A stretch of DNA of 64,000 bases from Paratinospora sagittata (Eukaryota > Streptophyta > Magnoliopsida > Ranunculales > Menispermaceae). The stretch covers positions 12,282,019 to 12,346,018 of the forward strand of contig CM069608.1 of NCBI GenBank assembly GCA_035771175.1, read 5' to 3'. Shown here piece by piece: positions 34,201-46,200 of this stretch. Every line of letters begins with the position of its first letter. The first letter of the stretch is position 1. The notes beneath the pieces were generated by a model. That model saw only the letters and a list, made by a program, of their open reading frames with translations, had not been told where the DNA came from and did no database searches. Position numbers and translations under genes: made by a program.

Positions 34201-37200
34201 GTTTGCTTCTGATGGGACTGTACATCAATCATTTTGCATTGACACTCCACAACAAAATGGTGCTCCTGAAAGGAAACATAGGCACATTGTTGAAACTGCT
34301 CGTTCTCTTCTTTTATTTTCTAGTGTCCCAAATGAGTTTTGGGGAGAGGCAGTTCTCATTGCCGTTCACCTAATTAAAATTCTAAAATCCCACATCTCAG
34401 GTTCTCTCCATTTGAGAAGTTATATGGTCGTGCTGTAGAGTCCAGACTACTCTTCTTTAAGAGTTTTTAGATGTATATGTTTTGTTCTTTAACCTCAAGT
34501 TGAGCGCAATAAATTATCTTAGCGCTCAGCCATTGTGTCTTCCTTGGTTATGATGAGAGGCAAAAGGTTATTGTTGCTTTGATTTTGTTGCACAAAAATT
34601 GTTTGTCTCTCGTCATGTTTTATCTCTTGAACATATACCTTCTTTTTTCTATTCTTGCTAGCTCTCACAATGTCACTAAGTCTGATCTTATTTGCATAGA
34701 TCCCTTTTCAAATGATAGTTATAGTTTGTGTTCTCCTATGCCATCTTCTACAAATATTGCACCACATTCTGTCATTCACTGTCATTTGCTTGTTCTTCCT
34801 CTTCCTAACCACTTCTCTCACAGAGATAAAGGCATGAGTTTTGCAGGCACTCACCTCCTACCCTTTAGATGCTCCATCCTTAGCCGATAAGGGCGTTTCC
34901 TCCCTCCCTATGACAACCCAAGAACCTCCTGAGATTGTGGATCTTCCCCCTCGCTATCCTCATTGTATTCATAAGTCTACCCAGTTGCCAGATTCCTCTT
35001 ATTCGTGTTATTCATATTCATTTTCTTTTTTACTTAGCTTCTACTCGTAATCTCTATGGGCCCCTTTTCTATAAGGAGGCAGCTCTTGACCCTCTATGGA
35101 AGCAAGCTATGGCTAAGGAACTTTCTACTTTGCATAAGATGACAACTTGGGATTTGGTACTGCTCCTTCCTGGTAAAAGTATTGTTGGTTCTCGTTGGTT
35201 TTACAAGATTAGAACCAAGTCCGATTGCTTAGTTGACTAGTCCAAAACAAGATTAGTTGCAAAAGGATTCACTTAGCAATGTGAGGAAAATTTTGCCCCA
35301 GTTGCAAAGATGATTATTGCTCACATTCTTATTGCAATAGGTTATATCCATCAATGGCATCTCTTTCAGATGAATGTAAAGAATGCATTTTTTAATTGGG
35401 AACTTAAAGAAGTCTCATGACACCTCCTCCGAGGGTTGCTCACAACTCTGGGGAAGTATGCAAGCTTAAGAAAGCATAATATGTTCTCAAACAAGCACCT
35501 AGAGCATGGTTTGAGAAGTTCTATATTGTAATTGGCTCTCTTCATTATAAGCCCAATGATTCTAATTCAACTTTGTTTGTTAAGTCTACATTTGTAGCTC
35601 TTCTCTTGTATGTCAATGACATGATTATCATTGGTGATAATATGGATGGGATTGCTAATTTGAAGTTAGCATTGACCCATCAATTTGAGATGAAGCACCT
35701 AGGCTCTCTATGCTACATCTTAAACATTAAGGGAGCTTCCTCTCTAAAGGGTTATATCTACTTTCTCAATCCAAGTATAATGTTGGCATCATTTAGTGAG
35801 CTCGTCTCACTAACACTTAGACTATCAATACTTTTCTTGAGCAAAATGTTAGACACACCTTCTCAGATGGCACTCCTTTGTCAAATCCCGCCCTATATCA
35901 CACTATTGTCCGCAACTTAATTTATCTAACCACACTCACCTAGATATTGCTTATGTTGTTCATGTTGTTAGTTAGTTTGTTAATTCTCCTACTACAGTTC
36001 ATTGGGTTTTTGTTCTTCACATTCTTCAGTATCTTCGTGGTACTTTACCTCAAAGTCTTCTACTTCCATCCACCTCATCTTTGGAGCTTCACGTATGCTC
36101 TGATGCTACTTGGGCTAGTGATCATATAGATTGTAAGTCGATCAGGGGATTTTGCATCTTCTTGGGAGATCCTCATATTTCTTGGAAAAGCAAAAAGTAG
36201 TTTGTGGTTTCTAGGTCTTCTACATAAGTTCAATATTGTGCCATGGCATGTAGAACTACAAAGATCGTATGGATGCACAAATTACTTGTTGATATGGGTG
36301 TTTCTATTATTTCTCCCACTCCTATGTAATTTGACAATCAGAGTGCTATTCAAATTGCTCACAACTCGATCTTTCATGAACAGGCGAAGCATAGTGAGAT
36401 AGATTGTCATTTCACTCGTCACCACTTGTAGCATGGCAGTATTACTTTGCCCTTTGTCTCTTCATCCTTGTAGCTCACAGACCTCATAACGAAGTCACGT
36501 TCCATTCCGCGCTTTAGATTTCTTGTTGACAAACTTTCAATGCTTCTTGCAATCACATCTTGAGTTTGAGGGGGGGCTATTAGAGTAATATTGTATTTAA
36601 GTTATTTGCTATTAGAAAAAGGTAGTTTAGTAAATTTGCTATTAGGCTATATAAGCCTAATTTATCTCTTTTGTACCTATTCTTTTCAAGGCTTAATTGA
36701 CCCTAACTCTCTAGCTAGTTCTCTTTCCTCTTTCCTCTTTGCATTTTTTTTTAAAAACAATATTACTCTAATATCCCCCTTAAAACTCAAGATGCAGCTG
36801 CAAGAAGCATCAACAATTTGCCAACAAGAAATCTTGGAATTATTGGCATCCCAAAAGTTCAACGGATCTACATATTTCTCATTGGTTCGATTAATGGCCT
36901 TGTGGATAAAGCAGTAACATAACCCCATAATTTTTTTTCCCTTCAAGAAATTCTTCGTGACAAAATTCCAATAAGAGTAATTTCGTTCATCCAATCTAAC
37001 ACTACTAGATAGGAGAGAATCATCACTTTTCTCTAGCCATGTTCAATAATAACAGATGCAAGCAATCACCAATCAAAGAAAGAATCAACTCAAACACACC
37101 AAACTGCAAAAAAAGAACTATACCCAAGAAACCTTACAAATGAACAGATGCAAATCAAAGAAGAAGAATCCAAACGATGGAAAGCAGAAACTTTAAAGCA

Positions 37201-40200
37201 CGGATCTCACAACGATTGTCCTAAGAAAACTACGACATGCACAATTCCCAAGACAAAAATTGCAACTAGCACAAAAGCCAAGACATGCGATCAACATGTT
37301 TTTCAAAACATTGAACAATACCATAGGTATAGAGTCAAGTGAATGGTATCTCATGAACAATGCACATGAACAGTATTGATGAACAACGCACATGAACAAT
37401 GCTTCTTATTCAAAAAATTAGATCTACGAAACGTGTGCACATGAGCAATACCAACTCCATTACACCACCAATTGAAGATCTCATATTGATTATTGCTCTG
37501 ATACCATGAAAATAATGCAAAGAGGAAAGAGAAAGAGAACTAGCAACAGAGCTAAGGCTTCAATAGGCTTGCAAAAAATGAGTACGAAGAAGATAAATAA
37601 GACTTATAGCTTAATAGTAAATTTACTAAACTACCCTTTACTAATAGTTGTTAAGAAAATAAAATAACGAACGATACAAGATGTAACGTGGTTCGGCTCT
37701 ATGGCCTACATCCACGGGAGAAGAGAAAGGATATTTATTCTTGTGTAATGTCTTAATGGAGGGACTCCATATATATAAACATACAGGGCTATGTACTTAT
37801 AGCTACATTTACAATTTTAGTGTTCCTTAAAGGAAATAAATCCTTAAGGAAATAATTCTGTACAGGAAACAAATCTATACAGGAAATAAATTTGTATAGG
37901 AAACAAATCTCAACACTCCCCCTCAAGCTGGTGAATAAAGGTTTACCATTCCCAGCTTGGACACATTTGCTTGAAATGCAGTATGATTTAACCCTTTAGT
38001 GAGCATATCGGCGAGCTGATTATTGGTAGACACATATGGAGTACAGATCAACTCACTGTCAAGCTTCTCTTTAATAAAGTGTCTATCAATCTCTATATGC
38101 TTGGTTCGATCATGTTGGACTGGGTTATGGGCAATGCTAATTGCAGATTTATTGTCACAATAGAGTCTCATAGGGCCATCCCAGTGTATCTTCAAATCTG
38201 TCAAAATTATCTGCAGCCATAATAGCTCACAAACCCCTTGTGCCATTGCTCGAAATTCTGCTTCAGCACTAGATCTGGCCACTACATTCTGTTTTTTACT
38301 TCGCCATGTCACCAAATTCCCACCAAGAAACGTACAATATCCAGTAGTTGATCTTCTGTCAACTACTGAACCAACATAGTCTGAATCAGTATATGCTTCA
38401 AGAACCATTCTTGTGTGTCGTTTAAATAGGATACCCTGTCCTGGAGTCCCTTTAAGATACTGTAGAACGCGATTAGTTGCTTGCAAATGAATATCTTTAG
38501 GATTGTGCATGAACTGACTTATTACACTCACTGCATATGCAATATCAGGTCTTGTGTGAGAAAGATAGATGAGTCTTCCTACTAGTCTTTGATACATCTC
38601 TTTATTAACAGTCAGCGCTTCTTCAGCTTCTCCAAGCTTGTGATTAAGATCAATAGGAGTATTCATTGGTTTGCATGCTAGCTTCCCTGTTTCTTTAAGA
38701 AGGTCTGTAATGTACTTCTATTGAGAGATAAAGATTCCCTGTTTAGAGTGTCCCACTTCAATCCCTAGGAAGTATTTCAATCTCCCTAGTTCCTTGATCT
38801 CAAATTCCTCGGTCAAACACCGCTTCAAATTTTGACTCTCGTTTTCATTGTTTCCTGTCATGATGATGTCATCAACAAACACTAATAAAGTTGTAACTCC
38901 CCCTGAAGTCGAGTGCTTAATAAACAGAGTGTGATCTCCTTGGCTTTGTTTATATCCCATACTTGTCATTACTTTGGCAAACCGACCAAACCATGCCCTC
39001 GGAGATTGTTTAAGTCCATACAGGGCCTTTTTTAATTTGCACACTTTATCAGTGGTGCCAAATCCTGGAGGCACTTCCATATAGATTTCTTCCTCTAAAT
39101 CCCCATGTAAAAATGCGTTTTTTACATCAAATTGTTGCAGATCCCGATCATAATTAGCTGCCAATGACAAAAGAAGTCTCACAGTATTCATTTTTGCAAC
39201 TGGAGCAAATGTCTCTTGATAGTCCACACCATATGTTTGAGTATATCCTTTGGCTACCAATCTTGCCTTGCAGCGCTCTAGGGACCCATCTGCTTTGTAT
39301 TTTACTGTATAAACCCATTTGCATCCAACAGGTTTCTTTCCTGGAGGCAAGTCTACCAACTCCCATGTTGTATTTTTCTCCAGGGCTTCCATTTCCACAT
39401 TCATAGCTTGTTTCCAATTTGTATTAGATAAAGCCTCGGATAATGACGTAGGAGTCTGAATATTATTCAGGCTGGTAAGGAAACTCTTATGGGTTTGTGA
39501 GAACTTCTCAAAGGATACAACATGAGATAGTGGATACAAGGGATGTTTAGTGCATTCCCTTGTTCCCTTTCTAATGGCAATGGGAAGGTCATTGTCAGGT
39601 TCAGAGGCTAAAAGTTCATTGTTAGTTTCAGGAACTAATGAAATTTGTAAGGAGGGTTCAGGATTTGTTACCACATTCTCAGGGATTGGTTCAGATTCTT
39701 GAGCTTGCATCGGTTCAGGAGCTGCGACTTTATTCCTTGAGTACACTTGTCCAGTCATCCGATCCTTAGGTTCGTCATTGGGTACAGGGGGTGTGGGAGA
39801 TTCAGGTTTGGTTTGTTGGAGAGTAAAGGGGTCAAAAAGGTCAAAAGGGTTATCAAGGGAGTTCTGATCCTTATCTTCCATGATGACATTCTCCCCCGGA
39901 AGAGGAGGAGCGGTAAAATAGGGCTCAGGTTCATAAAAAATGACATCGGCTGAGACAAAGAATTTCTTTGATGGCGGATGATAGCATTTATATCCCTTTT
40001 GAGTGGAAGAGTATCCGACAAAAACACACTTAAGAGCTCTAGGGTCCAACTTTCCCCTGTTGGGTTGGTGAAAATGGACAAATGAAACACACCCAAATAT
40101 CTTAGGTATAAGATTATTGGAGATTTTAAGCTTAGGATAAAATTGACGTAGCTTTTCCATAGGACTTTTGAAATCAAGGGTCCGGGATGGTAGACAGTTA

Positions 40201-43200
40201 ATAAGATGTATTGCAATAAGGACAGCTTCCCCCCAATAGGACTTAGGCATATTATGCTGAAATAAAAAGGCTCGGGTTGTATCAAGTAGGTGACCGTTTT
40301 TTCTTTCAGCAACTCCATTTTGTTGTGGAGTGTGAACACAGGATGATTCATGAATGATCCCCTCAGTTTGGAAAGTAATTGGTCAATGTTTGATTAAAAT
40401 AGTCTCGAGCATTGTCAGATCGAAATCTCTTGATTTTAGCACCAAACTGGGTGCGTATCATGTTATGGAAGGTAGAGAGAATAAAGCTCACATCGGATTT
40501 TTGTTTCAATAAGAATATCCACGAGACTCTAGTACAATCATCGATGAAGGACACAAACCATCGCGCTCCAGAAACATTAGGTATTGGAGAGGGACCCCAA
40601 ATATCACTATGAATGAGATCAAAAGGATTTGAACTTCTGTCATTACTAAGTGGAAAAGATATACGCTTGTGTTTCGCAAGTTCACACACTTCACAATGAA
40701 AATCTTCAACATTCAGATATTTAAACAATAAAGGAAACATGATTTTAAGAGATCTAAAAGAAGGATGGCCAAGGCGGCGATGATGGAGCCATAACTTTTC
40801 TTTATTGGAAAGTTTGTGCTCAGAGAGAAATGAAGTGGTACTCTTGATAGGATGTACTGGTGTCTCAAGGTAATACAACCCGTCCTGTTCCTTAGCATGT
40901 CCAATCATCGTCCCCAAGTCCTGGTCCTGAAATGCACAGTAAGTAGGTAAGAAGGTCACATTACAACTCAGATCATGGGTCAATTTTTTAATAGAGATAA
41001 GATTGGTAGATAGTTTAGGAACATGAAGAACATTTCTGAGTGTAAGGGTGAGACTGATGTGAACATCACCTATACCAGCAACTGTGGTTAATGATCCATC
41101 AACTATGGCTATTTTCCGACTACTAGGACATGGGTTGTAGTTATGAAATATATTGGGAGAATTGGTCATGTGATCAGTAGCACCAGAATCTATAACCCAA
41201 GAGTTAGCAAAAGATTTATCCGAGACGTTAAATCCAATAGAAATAGGAAAATTACCTGAATGGGCCAATGAACAGGTACCTGAGGGTTTGTCAAGAGTGC
41301 CAAGCAAAGATTTTAATCTTTCAATATCGTCTTGGCTGAATCCATCTGTCACCGGGGGGGCTGCAACTGTTGATTCAGTAGACAGATGTGCTTGGCCACT
41401 AGTTTTCTGCTGTCCTCCGTTGTAACCCCATTCTTTACTGAAAGTTGAAGGCTTGCCATGAAGTTTCCAATACTTCTCCCTTGTATGTCTAGTCTTCTGA
41501 CAATAAGTACACCTTAGATTGTCCCTATTGTCTCGATTTGGGACCTTTGATGATTCAGCGTGCGGAGTGTGTGTCCTCTGATCATTTTCCCGATTGGCAA
41601 TCATAGCTGAGCCTTCCAACTTCTGAGGTGTGAGCATAACAATTCTTCTGCTTTCTTCAGTCCGGATAGCGGAGATAGTCTCATTCAGAGTTAGCAACTC
41701 TTTGTTGAGAGTTTGAACTCTCACTTGATCAAACTCTGCATTGAGTCCAGCCAAGAAGTCATAGACTCGATCCTTCTCAATATAGTTCTTTAAAATTACA
41801 GCATCTGCAGGGCATTTAGTCTCAATACACCTATAATGGTCAAGTTCCTGCCAAAGATTTTTCAATACATTTGCATATTCAGTGACCGTCATGTTGCCTT
41901 GTTTTGTTGTTCCAACTTTCACTTTGATTTCATACACTTGGGCTGCATCATGGGCCTTAGAGTATGTCTGATGAACGGCATCCCAAATGTCTTTGGTTGT
42001 AGTTAGAAACATGCATGTATCGTTAATATTTGGCGCCATTGAATTCCATAGCCATGCCATTATAGAAGCATCTTCGTTATCCCACGCTCTAAACGTAGGA
42101 TCTCCAGGTGTAGGTCCAGTGCCCAGAAGATGACTTAGTTTTCCTCTGCCCTTCAGAAAAGTACGTACCAGCTGAGACCACTTCAAATAATTTTTTCCAT
42201 CAAGTCTGTAGGCTGCTTGAATGTTTGGTAGTTCTCCTTTTTCTATCTTATCAATTGTGTCTTCTGTCTGCACTATTTCGGAAGTAACCGACATTTTTTT
42301 TTTTTTTTCATTCTTCAAGACGAAGAACAGCAGAAACGAAAGAAGAAGAACAGACGATATTGAAAGAAAGAAGATGAAAAGAATGAAGAAGAAGAAGACA
42401 GATCGAAGAAGGAGATGTAAAGAAGAAGAAAACGAAGAGAAAGAAAGAAGAAAGAAAGAGAAGACGAAGGATGAAGATGAGTTCAGAGGTTGCAGACAAT
42501 GAACAGTGAGTTCAGAAAGGTCGAACAGAGGTTGCAGACGATCGCGATTCGCAGAATGGCGATTTGCAGACGATCGCGATTCGCAGCAGCAGTTGCAGGC
42601 GAACACAGATCGAGTTGCAGGTCGAATAGTTGAGACGAAGGAAGACGATGAACAGTGAGACGATGAACAGTTGCAGACGCGATTTGCAGATCGCGATTTA
42701 AATGGCGATTCAGCAGCAGTTCCAGATCGCGATTGAAATGGAAGATGAGGATAGCGATTTGCAGGAGATCTAGTCGCACGTACCAGTCGCACGAACCCGT
42801 TGCAGACGAAGGTGATGACGATGGCAGCGTCGCAGAAACACAGCGGCGGCAGCGAAGATGCAACGAGCAGCAGCAACGGTGATGAAGACGGAGGATTCCG
42901 ACAGCGACGGCGATGAAGGCCACCCAAAGGATTCCGGCGATGAAGGCCGACAATGATGATTCCGGCGATGAAGGCCGAAACAGATTTCCCAGTAATAAAA
43001 ACTAGGGCTCTGATACCATGTTAAGAAAATAAAATAACGAACGACACAAGATGTAACGTGGTTCGGCTCTATGGCCTACATCCACGGGAGAAGAGAAAGG
43101 ATATTTATTCTTGTGTAATGTCTTAATGGAGGGACTCCATATATATAGACATACAGGGCTATGTACTTATAGCTACATTTACAATTTTAGTAACTGCTAT

Positions 43201-46200
43201 ATTCCTTAAAGGAAATAAATCCTTAAGGAAATAATTCTGTACAGGAAACAAATCTAAACAGGAAATAAATTTGTATAGGAAACAAATCTCAACAATAGCA
43301 AATAACCTAAATTACTTTAATAATAAATCCCTAAAATTTTGATCAGTAATGATATTCTCATAGCACGTCCATTTACATGTCTCAACATCCCAAAATCTCA
43401 ACTTTATTAAATAATGATCTCCTTATTAACCAACGCTGATTTTATGAGGCGTGATAATCTGATGTTATCTAGTAAATTTCACATTTGGCTCACCAAGAGG
43501 CTATTCAGTTTTTCCATAAGTTATGACATTTTCTAAAATTCCTGCACATACTCTAAGCACAGTATAAATCCTTGTATATTCACTTTATTTAGGCAAAACT
43601 TGGTCTGAACAATCACATTGGACATTGGGCAGTGACATTCTCCAGCTAGACCTCCTATGAGTGTGTTGTTCTTCAACAAACATGAAGAAAGAGGATATGT
43701 TGTAACTAACAACAAATTAAGATAAAAGTCCAAATCAAGAATCTAGCTAACCATTTACCTAAAGAGTGAGTTGACCAACTTCTATCATACTTTTCTCTTC
43801 AAAGAGAAACTCTTCTCCAAACCACCAAAGTTCTCAAGTTGGCATCCCGTTTAAGGGTGCTTGCAACTATAAATATCCAATTGTAAGCATACCGTGAAAG
43901 GGGACTTATTATTCCATTCACTAAATCTTTGGTTCTATGAATTGTCCTACCCCAACTATTTCATGCCCACCAAAGTGTGCACCTTTTGGGTCATCTTTGG
44001 ATTTCCAGTTAATTGGCTGGTATTTACTGGAAAGTGGCAGCCAATGGGAATTGCCATTCTTTAGGACAAAATAGGATTCTTAGGTGAAGGAATAGATCTG
44101 CAACTTTGTTTTCATCTCTGTTGTTGAGATTTGTTTCCTATACAAATTTATTTCCTGTATAGATTTGTTTCCTGTACAGAATTATTTCCTTAAGGATTTA
44201 TTTCCTTTAAGGAATATAGCAGTTACTAAAATTGTAAATATAGCTATAAGTACATAGCCCTGTATGTCTATATATATGGAGTCCCTCCATTAAGACATTA
44301 CACAAGAATAAATATTTTTTCTCTTCTCCCGTGGATGTAGGCCATAGAGCCAAACCACGTTACATTTTGTGTCATTCGTTATTTTATTTTCTTAACACTT
44401 ATAACTATGGCTAGTCTACAATATACATAGTGGAGGTATTTAGACTTAGAGGACATTGTAGGTCTTGATCTCCCTTGCTACATTGAAGGACACCTAGATT
44501 TCACGATTCTTTTTGAAGGATAGATGCAAGTGCATTATTGGTTTAAGCATGAGAGTCCCATATTCTTTTATGGTAATTTCTGGTTGCTAGATCATTGAAG
44601 GTAGACCCTAAAAAAACTCTAAATAGTAAGTTAAAATCAAAAGATCCTAGTTTCTTGTCAAAAAAAAAAAAGAAAGTCATAAGATCACTCTCTATCATCC
44701 TTGTCAACCAATTCCCACAATCCCACCAAAGCATTTTACAAGTTCAAGGAGTTTAATCAAGGTGGTCTCATTTCCTAGAGTCCTTCAATATTTGGTTTTA
44801 TTTTTGCATACAAAACCCAATTGGGGAAGAGCAAAATTGGTTTATTGGTTTGTGTCACAACTTTGGGCTATGGGGCGATATTATGAGGTAAATCTAGTCA
44901 TGTGGAACACTAGATATATTACCGAAGTCAGCAGATCTGTGCTTGTCCAAGTCCTTTCCAATGTCTTAATCTGACACTATCCATTTCTAAATTCTGTCTT
45001 GTAAGTATAAAGATATTGGAAACAAAAATGAGATGATTTTCTTAGCAAAATAGGGGTGGAAGTTTGAAATACCACCTATTTGTATGTAACCAAATATTTG
45101 GACCTAAAGCACATGGTGTCTTAGCTATTAAAAGTTCACAAAGACATACGCGATACGCCACCATTTTTAAGGAATTAGATGTGGAAATACCTTTATGTCT
45201 TTGGTAGAGGTTCTAGCTGAGAGTCCATACCAACTTATGGAAATTTGTTTTGAGGATATTTTAAATGTATGAGAGTGTTGTGTCAAGGGGATTCAATTTA
45301 GGGTTGATAGGATGGATCGGCTGTTTTCCTAGGAAATAAGAAACTTTTCTCATGTGGGAGCAACTCAAATTACTTATACCTTTTTTCAAAAGCTCTTTCT
45401 AGTCTCTAGTTTTACTAAATGGAATTGAATAAATTATATTGGGATGTCAGCTCCATAACTTCTTAAAGCCTAGGGGATGATGTGAGTTTCCTCTTTATCA
45501 TCTCACACCAAGAACTTTTGTACTCTTGAATCTTGATTGCAACTTTATCCATCTTGGGATGGTGTCCAAGAATTTTTCCTCTCGATTCCCTTCAATTACA
45601 TGCTCCATTCTCAAGCATTTCCATTCAATTTTGCTTCATCTCACTAAGTATAGGTTAATCATGGCAGTTCTTTCCTTCATGCACTGAAATTAGAAGAGCT
45701 TTTAGCAAAGTTAGCTGTCTTTTATTGTTTTCATGCTTCAAAGTAAAGTTAACTTTAATAGTTCTTCAAGATTTATTGTTCCTTACATTATTAGAGCCTA
45801 ACACATTAAAAGTCCATGGATCACAAATTTGAAAATAGCCTCTTTAACAAAGAGGTAAGGTTGCATACATCGTCCCTTCCCCCAACCCTGCAATGGTTGA
45901 AGCCTCATGCATTGGATATGTCCCTTTTTTATATAGTATTTATTTGCTTCTTGGTGGTTCCCAAATGAAGAATTGGGTTCTTTGCTAAAATCCTAAATTT
46001 GAAACTAAAACTATTGCTGATTCAATTATATATATTGACAAATTATGGTGAGCATTTTCCCTATTCTTTTTTCTTACAGACCAAAGTAGTCAAAATTTTT
46101 AAGTAGAAACTCATTGAAAAATGTAAAAAATTCTGTTTTTAAATTGAAAAGAAGAGATTTCTGCACATATTGCTAGCTTTTCAACATAAATCGAAGGCAA

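Larger units (their letters stand above)
31152..36576 (+). mobile_element. Copia family B internal region, decayed
   Basis: Primer-binding site tggtatcagagc (initiator tRNA-Met complement) at 31152-31163; polypurine tract tttgaggggggg at about 36565-36576. Between them follow decayed gag, integrase, RT and RNase H in copia order on the plus strand, antisense to the host gene. The leader (31200-31370) has a series of attgttcac-type words. Dozens of stops and shifts; a hAT-like element sits at 32898-33653. Confidence 0.85.
37649..43294 (-). mobile_element. Copia family A retrotransposon, nearly intact
   Basis: 5,646 bp with two LTRs (43019-43294 at the 5' side, 37649-37915 at the 3' side), TG...CA termini, primer-binding site at 43007-43018 (minus strand tggtatcagagc) and polypurine tract ttgagggggag at about 37916-37926. 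The two LTRs differ by a few substitutions and a 9-bp indel, so the insertion is recent. Order gag, protease, integrase, RT, RNase H. It lies in the same sense as the methyltransferase gene, in its 20.7-kb intron, and inside a family B LTR. One frameshift and one stop break the polyprotein. Confidence 0.95.
37507..43325 (-). repeat. Family B LTR split by the family A element
   Basis: The LTR of the minus-strand family B copy occupies 37507-37648 and resumes at 43295-43325. The break carries the family A insertion with target duplication atagc (left copy now atagt, one change). Comparison with the uninterrupted LTR at 36577-36754 (ttgctattag) confirms the empty site. Confidence 0.75.

Noticed and set aside
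34163..36402. Many short plus-strand open frames as independent hypothetical genes
   Set aside because: They are fragments or alternate frames of the decayed family B copia polyprotein.
42295..42953. An 854-codon frame starting at 42927 and a 156-codon frame beside it as real protein starts
   Set aside because: The conserved copia gag starts at 42294; upstream is the leader made of repeated words that happen to lack stops.
44117..44402. Target duplication around the family A solo LTR at 44122
   Set aside because: The five bases on each side (tctgt and cttat) do not match, so it was not claimed.
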